Shown: positions 1-5,230 of the stretch, piece by piece | Position numbering within the stretch: the stretch's first letter is position 1 | Layout of the letters: each line of letters starts with the position of its first letter | Origin: an uncultured Erysipelotrichaceae bacterium | GTDB taxonomy: Bacteria > Bacillota_I > Bacilli_A > Erysipelotrichales > Erysipelotrichaceae | Assembly: GCA_900314345.1 (NCBI GenBank) | Contig: OMUX01000021.1 | Coordinates: 1 to 5,230 of the forward strand | Reading direction: 5' to 3' | DNA length: 5,230 nucleotides | Position numbers and translations under genes: made by a program | The notes under the pieces: model-generated | Databases searched by the model: none | The model's input: the letters and a program-made list of their open reading frames with translations, nothing else | What the model was told of the DNA's origin: nothing

Positions 1-360
1 ATTCTCCAGACCGTCTGTGGTAATGACGAAGATCGTCTTTTCCGGTCTGTCTTCTTCCCTTGCATACTTCTGTACATTGGCAATGTGCTGGATGGAAGAA
101 CCCATGGCATCAAGAAGTGCTGTGCAGCCTCTGACCCAGTATTCCTTCTCACTCATCTTCGGAAGTTTTTCCAGAGGCACCCGGTCATACAGTACTTCAC
201 TGCGGTCATCGAACAACACCGTGGATACCAGTACTTCTCCTTCCTGTGCCTTCTGCTTTCCGATCATGGCATTGTATCCGCCGATCGTATCGCTCTCAAG
301 GCCTCCCATGGAACCGCTCCTGTCAAGAATCATCACAAGCTCTGTCAAACCCTTTTTCAT
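1..360 (-). CDS. VWA domain protein, N-terminal part (3' end beyond left edge)
   Basis: Only the first 120 codons are present; the frame is still open at base 1. The start is ATG at 360-358, preceded by AAGGAGG (376-370) with a 9-base spacer, which is a convincing ribosome binding site. The fragment is a von Willebrand factor A fold. Residues 7-14 form the first beta strand and end in the metal-site motif D13-x-S15-x-S17 (DRSGS). A threonine follows at residue 80 (RGCTALLDA) and an aspartate at 116 (ITTDGLEN). These are the five classic MIDAS positions that bind Mg2+/Mn2+ in integrin-like and Mg-chelatase-like domains. No signal peptide is visible, so it is probably cytoplasmic. Such stand-alone VWA proteins of roughly 200 residues are common in Firmicutes; their partner is usually unknown. 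The gene points away from the ATPase gene and shares the spacer with it. The family is secure; the biological role is unknown. Confidence 0.9.
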   Translation of the reverse strand, partial: MKKGLTELVMILDRSGSMGGLESDTIGGYNAMIGKQKAQEGEVLVSTVLFDDRSEVLYDRVPLEKLPKMSEKEYWVRGCTALLDAMGSSIQHIANVQKYAREEDRPEKTIFVITTDGLEN

Positions 361-378
361 TTCTGCTTTCCTCCTTCA

Positions 379-476
379 TCAAGCAAGGAAAGCATACTGT
401 TCACACATCATGAAATGGTCGCTGTCAAAGCGACAGTTTCGCTTGCGAAGAATACATGATAGGCATTCATGCGCAT
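379..476 (-). repeat. Probable dispersed structured repeat, with a split small reading frame
   Basis: On the minus strand, 476-408 can be read as a 22-codon frame ending FASETVALTATIS then stop. An AGGAAG lies 8 bases before its ATG. After a two-base shift, 405-379 reads CEQYAFLA then stop. On the plus strand the same DNA gives KAYCSH and HEMVAVKATVSLA in two frames. From memory, these strings joined in one frame (TATISWCEQYAFLA and SHHEMVAVKATVSLA) recur in many short hypothetical proteins annotated in gut Firmicutes. That suggests a widespread intergenic repeat rather than a real gene. The copy here would carry a two-base insertion near 402-409. The DNA can fold: TTCGC/GCGAA at 438-442/445-449, and GTCGC/GCGAC at 418-422/430-434. 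What I see is the hairpins and split frame; repeat status is recollection and needs a search. Confidence 0.45.
400..428 (-). promoter_or_regulatory. Weak promoter candidate for the VWA gene
   Basis: On the minus strand a perfect TTGACA lies at 428-423. With a 17-base spacer the -10 position (405-400) reads TGTGAA, only three of six matches to TATAAT. It would start transcription about 32 bases before the VWA start codon, a reasonable distance. The TTGACA lies inside the probable dispersed repeat and may be fortuitous. Confidence 0.25.
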
Positions 477-485
477 AGGGGGCTC

Positions 486-518
486 TTCCTTAACTCATTT
501 ATTTTCACAGTTAAGGAA
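486..518. repeat. Upstream copy of the twin palindrome (33 bp)
   Basis: TTCCTTAACT (486-495) and AGTTAAGGAA (509-518) are perfect 10-base inverted arms around a 13-base T-rich centre. The right arm ends 6 bases before the -35 box of the ATPase promoter. The same arms with the same 13-base gap recur at 564-596. This arrangement fits a protein-binding operator better than a terminator, since no T-run follows the right arm. Confidence 0.85.
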
Positions 519-524
519 ACGGCC

Positions 525-553
525 TTGTTCTAAAACGATGCCTGCAATATAAT
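525..553 (+). promoter_or_regulatory. Promoter of the ATPase gene
   Basis: The -35 box TTGTTC (525-530; three of six) is followed by a 17-base spacer and a perfect TATAAT -10 box (548-553). Transcription should start near 560, giving a leader of about 50 bases before the ATG at 613. The promoter sits exactly between the two palindromes. Its -10 box is also enclosed by a smaller inverted repeat, GCCTGC (540-545) and GCAGGC (558-563). This layout predicts tight repression, or some other form of regulation, at initiation. Confidence 0.7.
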
Positions 554-563
554 CTAAGCAGGC

Positions 564-596
564 TTCCTTAACTGTCATTTTTTTGCAGTTAAGGAA
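564..596. repeat. Downstream copy of the twin palindrome, in the ATPase leader
   Basis: The arms TTCCTTAACT (564-573) and AGTTAAGGAA (587-596) are identical to the upstream copy. Here one more pair (G574-C586) extends the stem to 11. The centre is again T-rich. It begins about 4 bases after the predicted transcription start and ends 7 bases before the GGAGG of the ATPase. It could therefore act as a DNA operator, or as a leader RNA hairpin close to the ribosome binding site. The T-run is in the loop, not after the stem, so it is not a normal terminator. Centre-to-centre distance to the upstream copy is 78 bases. Confidence 0.85.
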
Positions 597-612
597 AAGA
601 GCCGGAGGTTAT

Positions 613-2052
613 ATGATCGGCAGAGTACAGGAAAAAAAGTATCTTCAGTCATTGTCGAAAGAAGAAGAGCCGCAGTTCATAGCAGTATTCGGCAGAAGAA
701 GAGTCGGCAAGACTTATCTGATCCGTGAAAGCTATGACTATCAGTTTACTTTTGAGCACACCGGTATCAGCAATGCGGATATTCCTCTGAAAGAACAGAA
801 GCAGGCGCAGCTGGATCAGTTTGCAGAATCCCTTTCCAGAAGCGGATATTCTTGTGGAAAACTAAGTTCATGGAATGAAGCATTCCGTTGTCTCGAAAAA
901 GTAATCGAGAATTCCAAAGAGCGCAAGAAAATCATCTTCATTGATGAGCTTTCCTGGATGGATACCTATAACAGCGGACTGATTTCTGCTCTTGAAAGTT
1001 TCTGGAATGGCTGGGCAACTGCCAGGAAAGAAAAGGATGTCATACTGATCGTATGCGCATCTGCTACATACTGGATGATTAATAATATCGTCAATGCAAA
1101 AGGTGGTCTGCATAATAGATTAACAGGCCAGATTTATCTGAAACCATTCACATTACATGAGTGTGAAGCATATCTGAAATCAAGACATATCGTTTTCAGC
1201 AAGCATCAGATTCTGCAATGCTATATGATTCTTGGCGGTGTTCCATATTACTGGAGCCTTTTGGAAAAAGGAAAGAGCCTGCCCCAGAATATTGATGCGC
1301 TGTTTTTCCAGAACAATGCTCCTCTTGCCAATGAGTACGATAATCTTTATGCTGCTTTGTTCAGTGCACCTGGACAGTATATGAAGATCGTGGAAGCGTT
1401 AAGCAAAGAGGGAATGGGTATGACCCGTGAGGAAATAAGCCAGAAAACCGGAATTACATTGTCCGGTGATCTGTCCCGAAAGCTGACAGAACTGGAAAAC
1501 TGCGGTTTTATCCGAAAATACATTCCGTTTGGATACAAGGAAAGAAACGCGCTTTACCAGCTCATTGATAATTTCACATTGTTCTATTACCGTTTCATGG
1601 AAAAACCTGTCTATGATGAACACTTCTGGGAGAACAGAATCACTTCTTCCTCTGTTCAGGCATGGTGCGGTATCGCTTTTGAACGTGTCTGTCTGGAACA
1701 TGTGCCGCAGATCAAGAAAGCACTCGGTATTTCAGGTGTCGAAACAAGCATCAATGCATGGAGATGCTTAAAAGATCCTGAAAACGGAATATTCGGATCG
1801 CAGATTGATCTCCTGATCGTACGCCGTGATCAGGTAATCAATGTCTGCGAAATGAAGTATTCCGAATCTGAATATCAGGTAGATGCAGCGTTTGACATGA
1901 AAATGCGTCACAAGATTTCCGATCTTCGCACCATCAGCAAGACAAAATATGCACTCTATCCGACATTAGTCACGACTTATGGTGTCATGGAAACTTCCTA
2001 TGCAGGAAACCTGCAGGCCATCATCACAGCAGATCAGCTGTTCGAAGATTGA
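613..2052 (+). CDS. Archaeal-type P-loop ATPase with C-terminal DUF234/PD-(D/E)XK nuclease-like domain
   Basis: This predicted 479-residue cytoplasmic protein combines an ATPase with a putative nuclease. The Walker A motif is at residues 27-34 (GRRRVGKT) and Walker B at 107-112 (IIFIDE). Then come a sensor-like CASATYWM (148-155), the family-typical NRLTGQIYLKPFTL with R169, and GGVPYYW (208-214). Residues about 250-310 look like a winged helix. The C-terminal part carries a restriction-endonuclease-fold pattern: E357 (GIAFE), D399 (QIDLLIV) and E413-x-K415 (CEMKY). All core residues are intact. I place the start at ATG 613, four bases after GGAGG (604-608), because family members begin with MIGR-like residues. 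The upstream in-frame TTG at 583 has no ribosome site and lies in the palindrome. The gene stands alone, convergent with the MATE gene, and looks AT-richer. Family role is poorly known; defence, DNA processing or selfish functions have been proposed. I am sure of the domains, not the role. Confidence 0.9.
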   Translation: MIGRVQEKKYLQSLSKEEEPQFIAVFGRRRVGKTYLIRESYDYQFTFEHTGISNADIPLKEQKQAQLDQFAESLSRSGYSCGKLSSWNEAFRCLEKVIENSKERKKIIFIDELSWMDTYNSGLISALESFWNGWATARKEKDVILIVCASATYWMINNIVNAKGGLHNRLTGQIYLKPFTLHECEAYLKSRHIVFSKHQILQCYMILGGVPYYWSLLEKGKSLPQNIDALFFQNNAPLANEYDNLYAALFSAPGQYMKIVEALSKEGMGMTREEISQKTGITLSGDLSRKLTELENCGFIRKYIPFGYKERNALYQLIDNFTLFYYRFMEKPVYDEHFWENRITSSSVQAWCGIAFERVCLEHVPQIKKALGISGVETSINAWRCLKDPENGIFGSQIDLLIVRRDQVINVCEMKYSESEYQVDAAFDMKMRHKISDLRTISKTKYALYPTLVTTYGVMETSYAGNLQAIITADQLFED

Positions 2053-2074
2053 ACTATAATGCACACATCTCAAA

Positions 2075-2105
2075 AGAGCTGAGGCATATTGTCCAGCTCT
2101 CCTTT
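2075..2105. terminator. Weak bidirectional terminator candidate between convergent genes
   Basis: AGAGCTG (2075-2081) pairs perfectly with CAGCTCT (2094-2100) around a 12-base loop. On the plus strand it is followed by CCTTTGTATT, and on the minus strand by a short TTT. Its position 22 bases after the ATPase stop, between two genes that face each other, supports a shared terminator. The T-runs are poor, so termination may be inefficient. Confidence 0.45.
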
Positions 2106-2157
2106 GTATTGCTGTATATTTGTCAGTAAAAGAACTGATGGTTTTCAATGTAATTAT

Positions 2158-3513
2158 TCAGCCTGTTTTTTCCTTCCTGTTCCATTTCAGGAAGTAGTAT
2201 GTCAGCTCAATCACTGCACAGCACAGCCATCCAACAGGATAGCCAAAGGAGATGGTCTGCGGGGTATTGGAAATAAACCGTGACATGATGAACAGGTATA
2301 CCTGGCGGATTGCCACAAAGGATATGAGCATGATGATCATCGGTCCTCTGGAATCCCCTCTTCCGCGCAATGCCCCGGCAAGCACGTGGTTGATGCAGTT
2401 GAAAAGAAGGAAATACATGTTCTGTCTGATGAAGATGGATGCGATGTCCACAACCTGCGAATCATTGGTGAACAAGCCCGCTGCCTGTCTGGACAGCAGT
2501 ACCACGGTTGTGACAATGGTGAAGGTGATGCCTTCCGTGAAGATCAAGGATGTACGTGTGCCCTGGTTTGCACGTTTATAGTTCTGTGCGCCCATATTCT
2601 GGCTCACAAAGGTTGTGGCAGCCATGGCCATGGTCTGCATCGGCAGCATCACGAACTGGTTCAGCTTGTTGTACGCGGCCCAGCCTGCCATGACCACGGA
2701 ACCGAAGTAGTTGACATAGGACTGCACGAAGATATTGGAAAAGGCAGTGATGCTTGACTGAATGGCTGCCGGTAGGCCAATGGCAAGAATCTGGCCAAGC
2801 AGTTCCTTGTCAATGCACATGTCATGCCATACAAACTGATAGATATCATCGGTATGCACCAGAAGAAACATGACCAGAATGGCAGAGATGAACTGAGAGA
2901 TGATCGTCGCCCAGGCAGCTCCGCCGATCCCCATATGGAACACCAGCACAAACACCAGATCCAGAACGATATTGAGAAGACTTGTCAGGATCAGGAAGTA
3001 CAGCGGTCTTGTACTGTCTCCCACAGCCTGCAGGATCCCTGCTCCGATGTTGTAGACAAGAAGACCGCTGACACCAAGGAAGTAGATCTTCAGGTATGTG
3101 GAAGCCTGCGGGAATACATCAGCCGGTGTATTCATGACATGAAGCAGGAAGTCCTGGCCATAGTAGCCGATGACTGTAAATGCCGCAGCCAGGATGAATG
3201 TCACGGTAATGATGGTCTCCACGGCAGTATGCAGTCTGTCAGTCTCTCTTGCCCCGAACAGCCTTCCGACCACCACGCCTGCCCCGATGGCAAAGCCGTT
3301 GAAGAAGAACACTGCCATGTTGGTGATCAGTGTTGTATTGCCGATGGCTGCCAGTGCCTGTGTTCCCACAAACTTCCCCACCACAACAGAATCCACGGTG
3401 TTGTAGAGCATCTGGAATACATTGCCCAGCATCAGCGGAATTGCAAACATCAGAATCTGCTTTGCGATCGGTCCGCTTGTCATGTCTTTTGTATGTGTCT
3501 GTTTCATATTCAT
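2158..3513 (-). CDS. MATE-family efflux transporter
   Basis: This complete 451-residue inner-membrane protein belongs to the multidrug and toxic compound extrusion family. Such proteins expel organic cations, drugs or metabolites in exchange for Na+ or H+. It has about twelve hydrophobic segments in two pseudo-symmetric halves. Family signatures are present: PLMLGNVFQMLYNTVDSVVVG (residues 26-46, with D40), GDSTRP (165-170), GIGGAAWATI (195-204), AIGLPAAIQSS (244-254) and NMGAQNYKRA (306-315). The second-half echo RGRGDSRGP (383-391) mirrors GDSTRP. The length is normal for the family. ATGs lie at 3513, 3507 and 3483; none has a strong ribosome site, so the start is uncertain by up to 10 residues. 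The lipoprotein gene upstream ends in a terminator only about 20 bases before this start, so it probably has its own promoter or depends on read-through. The substrate cannot be told from sequence. Confidence 0.95.
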   Translation of the reverse strand: MNMKQTHTKDMTSGPIAKQILMFAIPLMLGNVFQMLYNTVDSVVVGKFVGTQALAAIGNTTLITNMAVFFFNGFAIGAGVVVGRLFGARETDRLHTAVETIITVTFILAAAFTVIGYYGQDFLLHVMNTPADVFPQASTYLKIYFLGVSGLLVYNIGAGILQAVGDSTRPLYFLILTSLLNIVLDLVFVLVFHMGIGGAAWATIISQFISAILVMFLLVHTDDIYQFVWHDMCIDKELLGQILAIGLPAAIQSSITAFSNIFVQSYVNYFGSVVMAGWAAYNKLNQFVMLPMQTMAMAATTFVSQNMGAQNYKRANQGTRTSLIFTEGITFTIVTTVVLLSRQAAGLFTNDSQVVDIASIFIRQNMYFLLFNCINHVLAGALRGRGDSRGPMIIMLISFVAIRQVYLFIMSRFISNTPQTISFGYPVGWLCCAVIELTYYFLKWNRKEKTG

Positions 3514-3527
3514 TGCCAGCGGATATC

Positions 3528-3566
3528 AAAAGAAATCCGTACAGCAATTGTAGTCTTGTACGGATT
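3528..3566 (-). terminator. Intrinsic terminator after the lipoprotein gene
   Basis: On the minus strand AATCCGTACA (3566-3557) and TGTACGGATT (3543-3534) form a perfect 10-base stem with a 13-base loop. TCTTTT (3533-3528) follows directly. It begins 35 bases after the lipoprotein stop codon and ends 15 bases before the MATE start codon. It should end lipoprotein transcripts and partly insulate the transporter. Confidence 0.75.
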
Positions 3567-3575
3567 CCTTGTCTT
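3547..3575 (-). promoter_or_regulatory. Possible promoter of the MATE gene, overlapping the terminator
   Basis: On the minus strand AAGACA (3575-3570; four of six to TTGACA) is followed by a 17-base spacer and TACAAT (3552-3547; five of six to TATAAT). The -10 box lies in the loop of the terminator hairpin. Transcripts would begin near 3540, inside the second stem arm. They would therefore escape the terminator and have a leader of about 27 bases. The fit is fair but unproven. Confidence 0.35.
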
Positions 3576-3600
3576 CATTTTCTTTTACAGTTTCTTAACA

Positions 3601-4725
3601 TCACTGCGGATTCTTCCATCCGGATGCACTGTCATAGTCCGGATACTGCAGGGTATCCACAATCCAGTGATCTCCTTCCTTGCGGAAGGATACTTTCGCA
3701 TATACGCCAGTTACCGGATCACCTTCATGAATGAACTGCGCATGCACGGTGCCATCGTCTTCCTTTTCCCATTTCGTCGGGTTGAACAGATCATTTCCCC
3801 AGCCCATGGCACCTCTTCCGATCAACACCTTTCCATCGTACTCAATGACATTGTCATCAAAGCCCTGCAGGTACTCTTCCGGAAGATACGTCAGGGCATA
3901 GTTCTTCAATGCCTCTTTGCTTGTAAAGCCGTCTGCCAGAACATAGTCCAGGTTTTGATCTGCACCATCCGGCAGTTCATCCACTGCGCCGAATACAACA
4001 CTTGTCCCGTAATAGCCAAGCTCTTCATTCATCAGAACAGAAAGCAATGTTGTAATCCCTGCATCATCCAGTTCCTTTACCGGTGTTCCCTGATCCAGCA
4101 TATCTGTATGTTCCGGGAAATCATACATGTTCTCTGCCTGGCTGTCGTTTACAGCCATGAAATGCTGTACACCATCATTGCATGCGGAAAGGATCTGTTC
4201 TGCCACTTCTTCCGTGCATTGATAATAGCGTGTTTCAGAGACACTGGAATCTGTCTTGACGATGCCGTCTTCATACAGGCTGACCTTGCTGTGATTTTCA
4301 TCATTCAGTTCAAATACATACATCAGCTTGTCATAGTCCACGGATTCCGGATGAATCTCTTCCAGATCCGCTGTGTTCAGATGATGTGCCACCAGCTGCC
4401 GCATCACCTTGAGTGCTTCGTTTTCCTCTTCAATTCCTTCTTTGAATTCCTGATCTTCATATCCGGCTGGATCGGTATACATCTCTATGGTGAAAAGATC
4501 CGTTGCCCCAGGCCACCGGAAAGAGAAAGATGGAAGTTCAGGATCCGTCTCTGACAACAGTGCAATGGCCGGATCATCAGACAGTTCCACAGCAGAGGCT
4601 TCTGCTCCGGATGCCGGTGGAGCTGATGCTGTTTCTGCAGGCTGTGCTGAAGTAGCCGTGCCGCTGCATCCTGCAAGCAATGCCACAGTAAAAACAACAG
4701 CCATGTATTTCCGCAATGATCTCAT
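3601..4725 (-). CDS. Secreted lipoprotein of unknown family
   Basis: The 374-residue product has a basic start (MRSLRKY), a hydrophobic stretch and a lipobox LAG-C at residues 17-20. It should be lipidated at C20 and anchored on the outer face of the membrane. Residues 21-50 are a flexible Ala/Ser/Pro/Thr-rich linker. The rest is acidic and soluble. One segment (about 130-185) reads as strands and a helix; another (about 265-362) ends in a strand pair (VYAKVSFRKEGDHWIVDTLQ) like those in small NTF2-like or IseA-like extracellular domains. That resemblance is too weak to name. I choose ATG 4725, 9 bases after AAGGAGG (4741-4735); the TTG at 4731 is only 3 bases away from that site. The start codon is embedded in a palindrome. 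A terminator follows the gene. Substrate-binding or peptidase motifs are not visible. Confidence 0.85.
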   Translation of the reverse strand: MRSLRKYMAVVFTVALLAGCSGTATSAQPAETASAPPASGAEASAVELSDDPAIALLSETDPELPSFSFRWPGATDLFTIEMYTDPAGYEDQEFKEGIEEENEALKVMRQLVAHHLNTADLEEIHPESVDYDKLMYVFELNDENHSKVSLYEDGIVKTDSSVSETRYYQCTEEVAEQILSACNDGVQHFMAVNDSQAENMYDFPEHTDMLDQGTPVKELDDAGITTLLSVLMNEELGYYGTSVVFGAVDELPDGADQNLDYVLADGFTSKEALKNYALTYLPEEYLQGFDDNVIEYDGKVLIGRGAMGWGNDLFNPTKWEKEDDGTVHAQFIHEGDPVTGVYAKVSFRKEGDHWIVDTLQYPDYDSASGWKNPQ

Positions 4726-4747
4726 GAACAAACCCCTCCTTGTTCAT
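4724..4747 (-). promoter_or_regulatory. 24-bp palindrome enclosing the lipoprotein ribosome site and start codon
   Basis: ATGAACAA (4724-4731) and TTGTTCAT (4740-4747) are perfect 8-base inverted arms. In the mRNA the 8-base loop is GGAGGGGU, which displays the core of the ribosome binding site. The first two bases of the start codon (AU) fall in the stem. At DNA level the palindrome starts at the predicted transcription start, a usual place for a repressor site. Either an operator or a translational hairpin is possible. Confidence 0.6.
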
Positions 4748-4751
4748 TACT

Positions 4752-4781
4752 ACCATAGCAGAGTCTTACAAATCATTTCAA
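4752..4781 (-). promoter_or_regulatory. Promoter candidate of the lipoprotein gene
   Basis: On the minus strand TTGAAA (4781-4776; five of six) lies 18 bases before TATGGT (4757-4752; four of six). A TG one base upstream of the -10 gives an extended -10 (TGC-TATGGT). The predicted start near 4745 leaves a leader of only about 20 bases. It lies in the 45-base gap between the membrane-protein gene and the palindrome, where I see no terminator. Read-through from the upstream gene is therefore also possible. Confidence 0.5.
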
Positions 4782-4792
4782 CATATGCCGCA

Positions 4793-5230
4793 TCAGGAAG
4801 CCTTCTTTCCTTTGCTCATCCGCATGGCAGAAAAGGACAGAATCAATAGCGGCAGATGGCATATCCCCATCCACCAGTTCTGCCTTTGATAACCAAACCA
4901 TGTCATCATATTGAGGATGCCGAAGCTGAAGCCAAGGAAGGCAATCGCATGCATGGTTTCCCTGTGTACATACTTATGAAACAGCATCAGTGTGCCAAGG
5001 ATCACCGGTGTGATCATGCAGTAGGCAACACCTGCATCGTTAATCAGCACCGTTCTTACAGATGGCACAATGATTCCTTCCTTGACACCATACGGCATCA
5101 GGAATGCCAGTGCCATGAAAGGAATGACCCACAGATACCGAGCATCCATGTCATTCTTCTCAATCCTGCTTTTCCTTCCGTGAAGATCGATCAGTACAAT
5201 TGCCGCAATGATCAGCTGCACAATCATGTT
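4793..5230 (-). CDS. Multi-pass membrane protein of unknown function (probably 5'-truncated)
   Basis: The frame is open to the right edge; the stop is TGA at 4795-4793. The first in-window ATG (5227-5225) gives 144 residues. Its opening hydrophobic run (MIVQLIIAAIVLIDL) is short for a membrane span and no ribosome site can be seen. The true start is probably beyond the window. From that ATG, hydrophobic spans lie at about 1-15, 31-47, 62-84, 92-111 and 117-135. Two are joined by a basic loop (HGRKSRIEKNDMDAR), and the protein has a Lys-rich tail (SKGKKAS). Aromatic-rich motifs such as TWFGYQRQNWWMG (109-121) are notable. I do not recognise the family. It lies 67 bases upstream of the lipoprotein gene on the same strand, so the two might act together at the envelope. 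Confidence 0.7.
   Translation of the reverse strand, partial: NMIVQLIIAAIVLIDLHGRKSRIEKNDMDARYLWVIPFMALAFLMPYGVKEGIIVPSVRTVLINDAGVAYCMITPVILGTLMLFHKYVHRETMHAIAFLGFSFGILNMMTWFGYQRQNWWMGICHLPLLILSFSAMRMSKGKKAS

Noticed and set aside
408..476. A 22-codon minus-strand small protein gene before the VWA gene
   Set aside because: The upstream AGGAAG is acceptable, but the sequence looks like a structured repeat and the frame is broken relative to the peptide I recall. I list it as a repeat instead.
583..612. TTG start adding ten residues to the ATPase
   Set aside because: There is no ribosome site before it, and the extension overlaps the palindrome arm. Family members start at the MIGR-like segment, matching ATG 613 with its GGAGG.
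1..2052. VWA and ATPase genes as a MoxR-type chaperone pair
   Set aside because: The ATPase lacks MoxR features and carries DUF234/nuclease motifs; the genes are divergent rather than in one operon.
486..2110. A transposon with the ATPase as cargo and the palindromes as terminal repeats
   Set aside because: Both palindromes lie upstream of the gene. No copy of TTCCTTAACT or its complement is found after the stop codon, and there is no transposase or target duplication.
2123..2138. Hairpin TCAGT/ACTGA between the ATPase and MATE genes
   Set aside because: The stem has only five pairs and no T-run follows on either strand; chance is enough to explain it.
2824..4554. A 576-codon open frame on the plus strand across the MATE and lipoprotein genes
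   Set aside because: It lies antisense to two clearly real genes, crosses the terminator spacer, and its product is a Cys/His/Gln-rich string with no recognisable domain. It is a shadow of the minus-strand codon pattern.
4726..4731. TTG start adding two residues to the lipoprotein
   Set aside because: It is only 3 bases from AAGGAGG, too close; ATG 4725 has a normal 9-base spacer.

Overview
The window looks like chromosomal DNA from a low-to-moderate GC Firmicute, most likely a gut-type member of the Erysipelotrichales or Clostridia. This rests on strong AAGGAGG-type ribosome binding sites, a lipobox lipoprotein, a 451-residue MATE exporter, and a short non-coding repeat that I recall from gut Firmicutes. 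The taxonomic call is inference, because no rRNA or marker gene is present.

Layout, left to right. (i) 1-360, minus strand: the first 120 codons of a von Willebrand factor A (VWA) domain protein that runs off the left edge. (ii) 361-612: a gene-free, signal-rich spacer. It holds a probable dispersed structured repeat (about 379-476) and two copies of a palindrome with identical 10-base arms (486-518 and 564-596). Between them lies a near-consensus promoter (525-553). (iii) 613-2052, plus strand: a lone 479-residue P-loop ATPase of the archaeal-type/DUF234 class with a C-terminal PD-(D/E)XK nuclease-like domain. (iv) 2053-2157: a spacer with a weak bidirectional terminator candidate between two convergent genes. 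(v) 2158-3513, minus strand: a complete MATE-family multidrug/Na+ antiporter. (vi) 3514-3600: a spacer with a clear intrinsic terminator for the gene upstream of it on the minus strand. (vii) 3601-4725, minus strand: a 374-residue secreted lipoprotein of unknown family. Its translation start lies inside a 24-base palindrome that starts at its predicted transcription start. (viii) 4793-5230, minus strand: a hydrophobic multi-pass membrane protein of unknown function, probably truncated at the right edge.

The ATPase/nuclease gene and its spacer are the accessory-looking part. The gene is on the opposite strand to its neighbours, looks AT-richer in the stretches I counted, and has elaborate symmetric control DNA. 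The other genes look like ordinary cell-envelope functions. I see no transposase, integrase, CRISPR array, tRNA or rRNA. The best candidate for something undescribed is the ATPase with its twin palindromes, which suggest autoregulation or self-recognition by the ATPase/nuclease. That link is hypothesis; only the repeats, promoter and protein motifs are seen directly.
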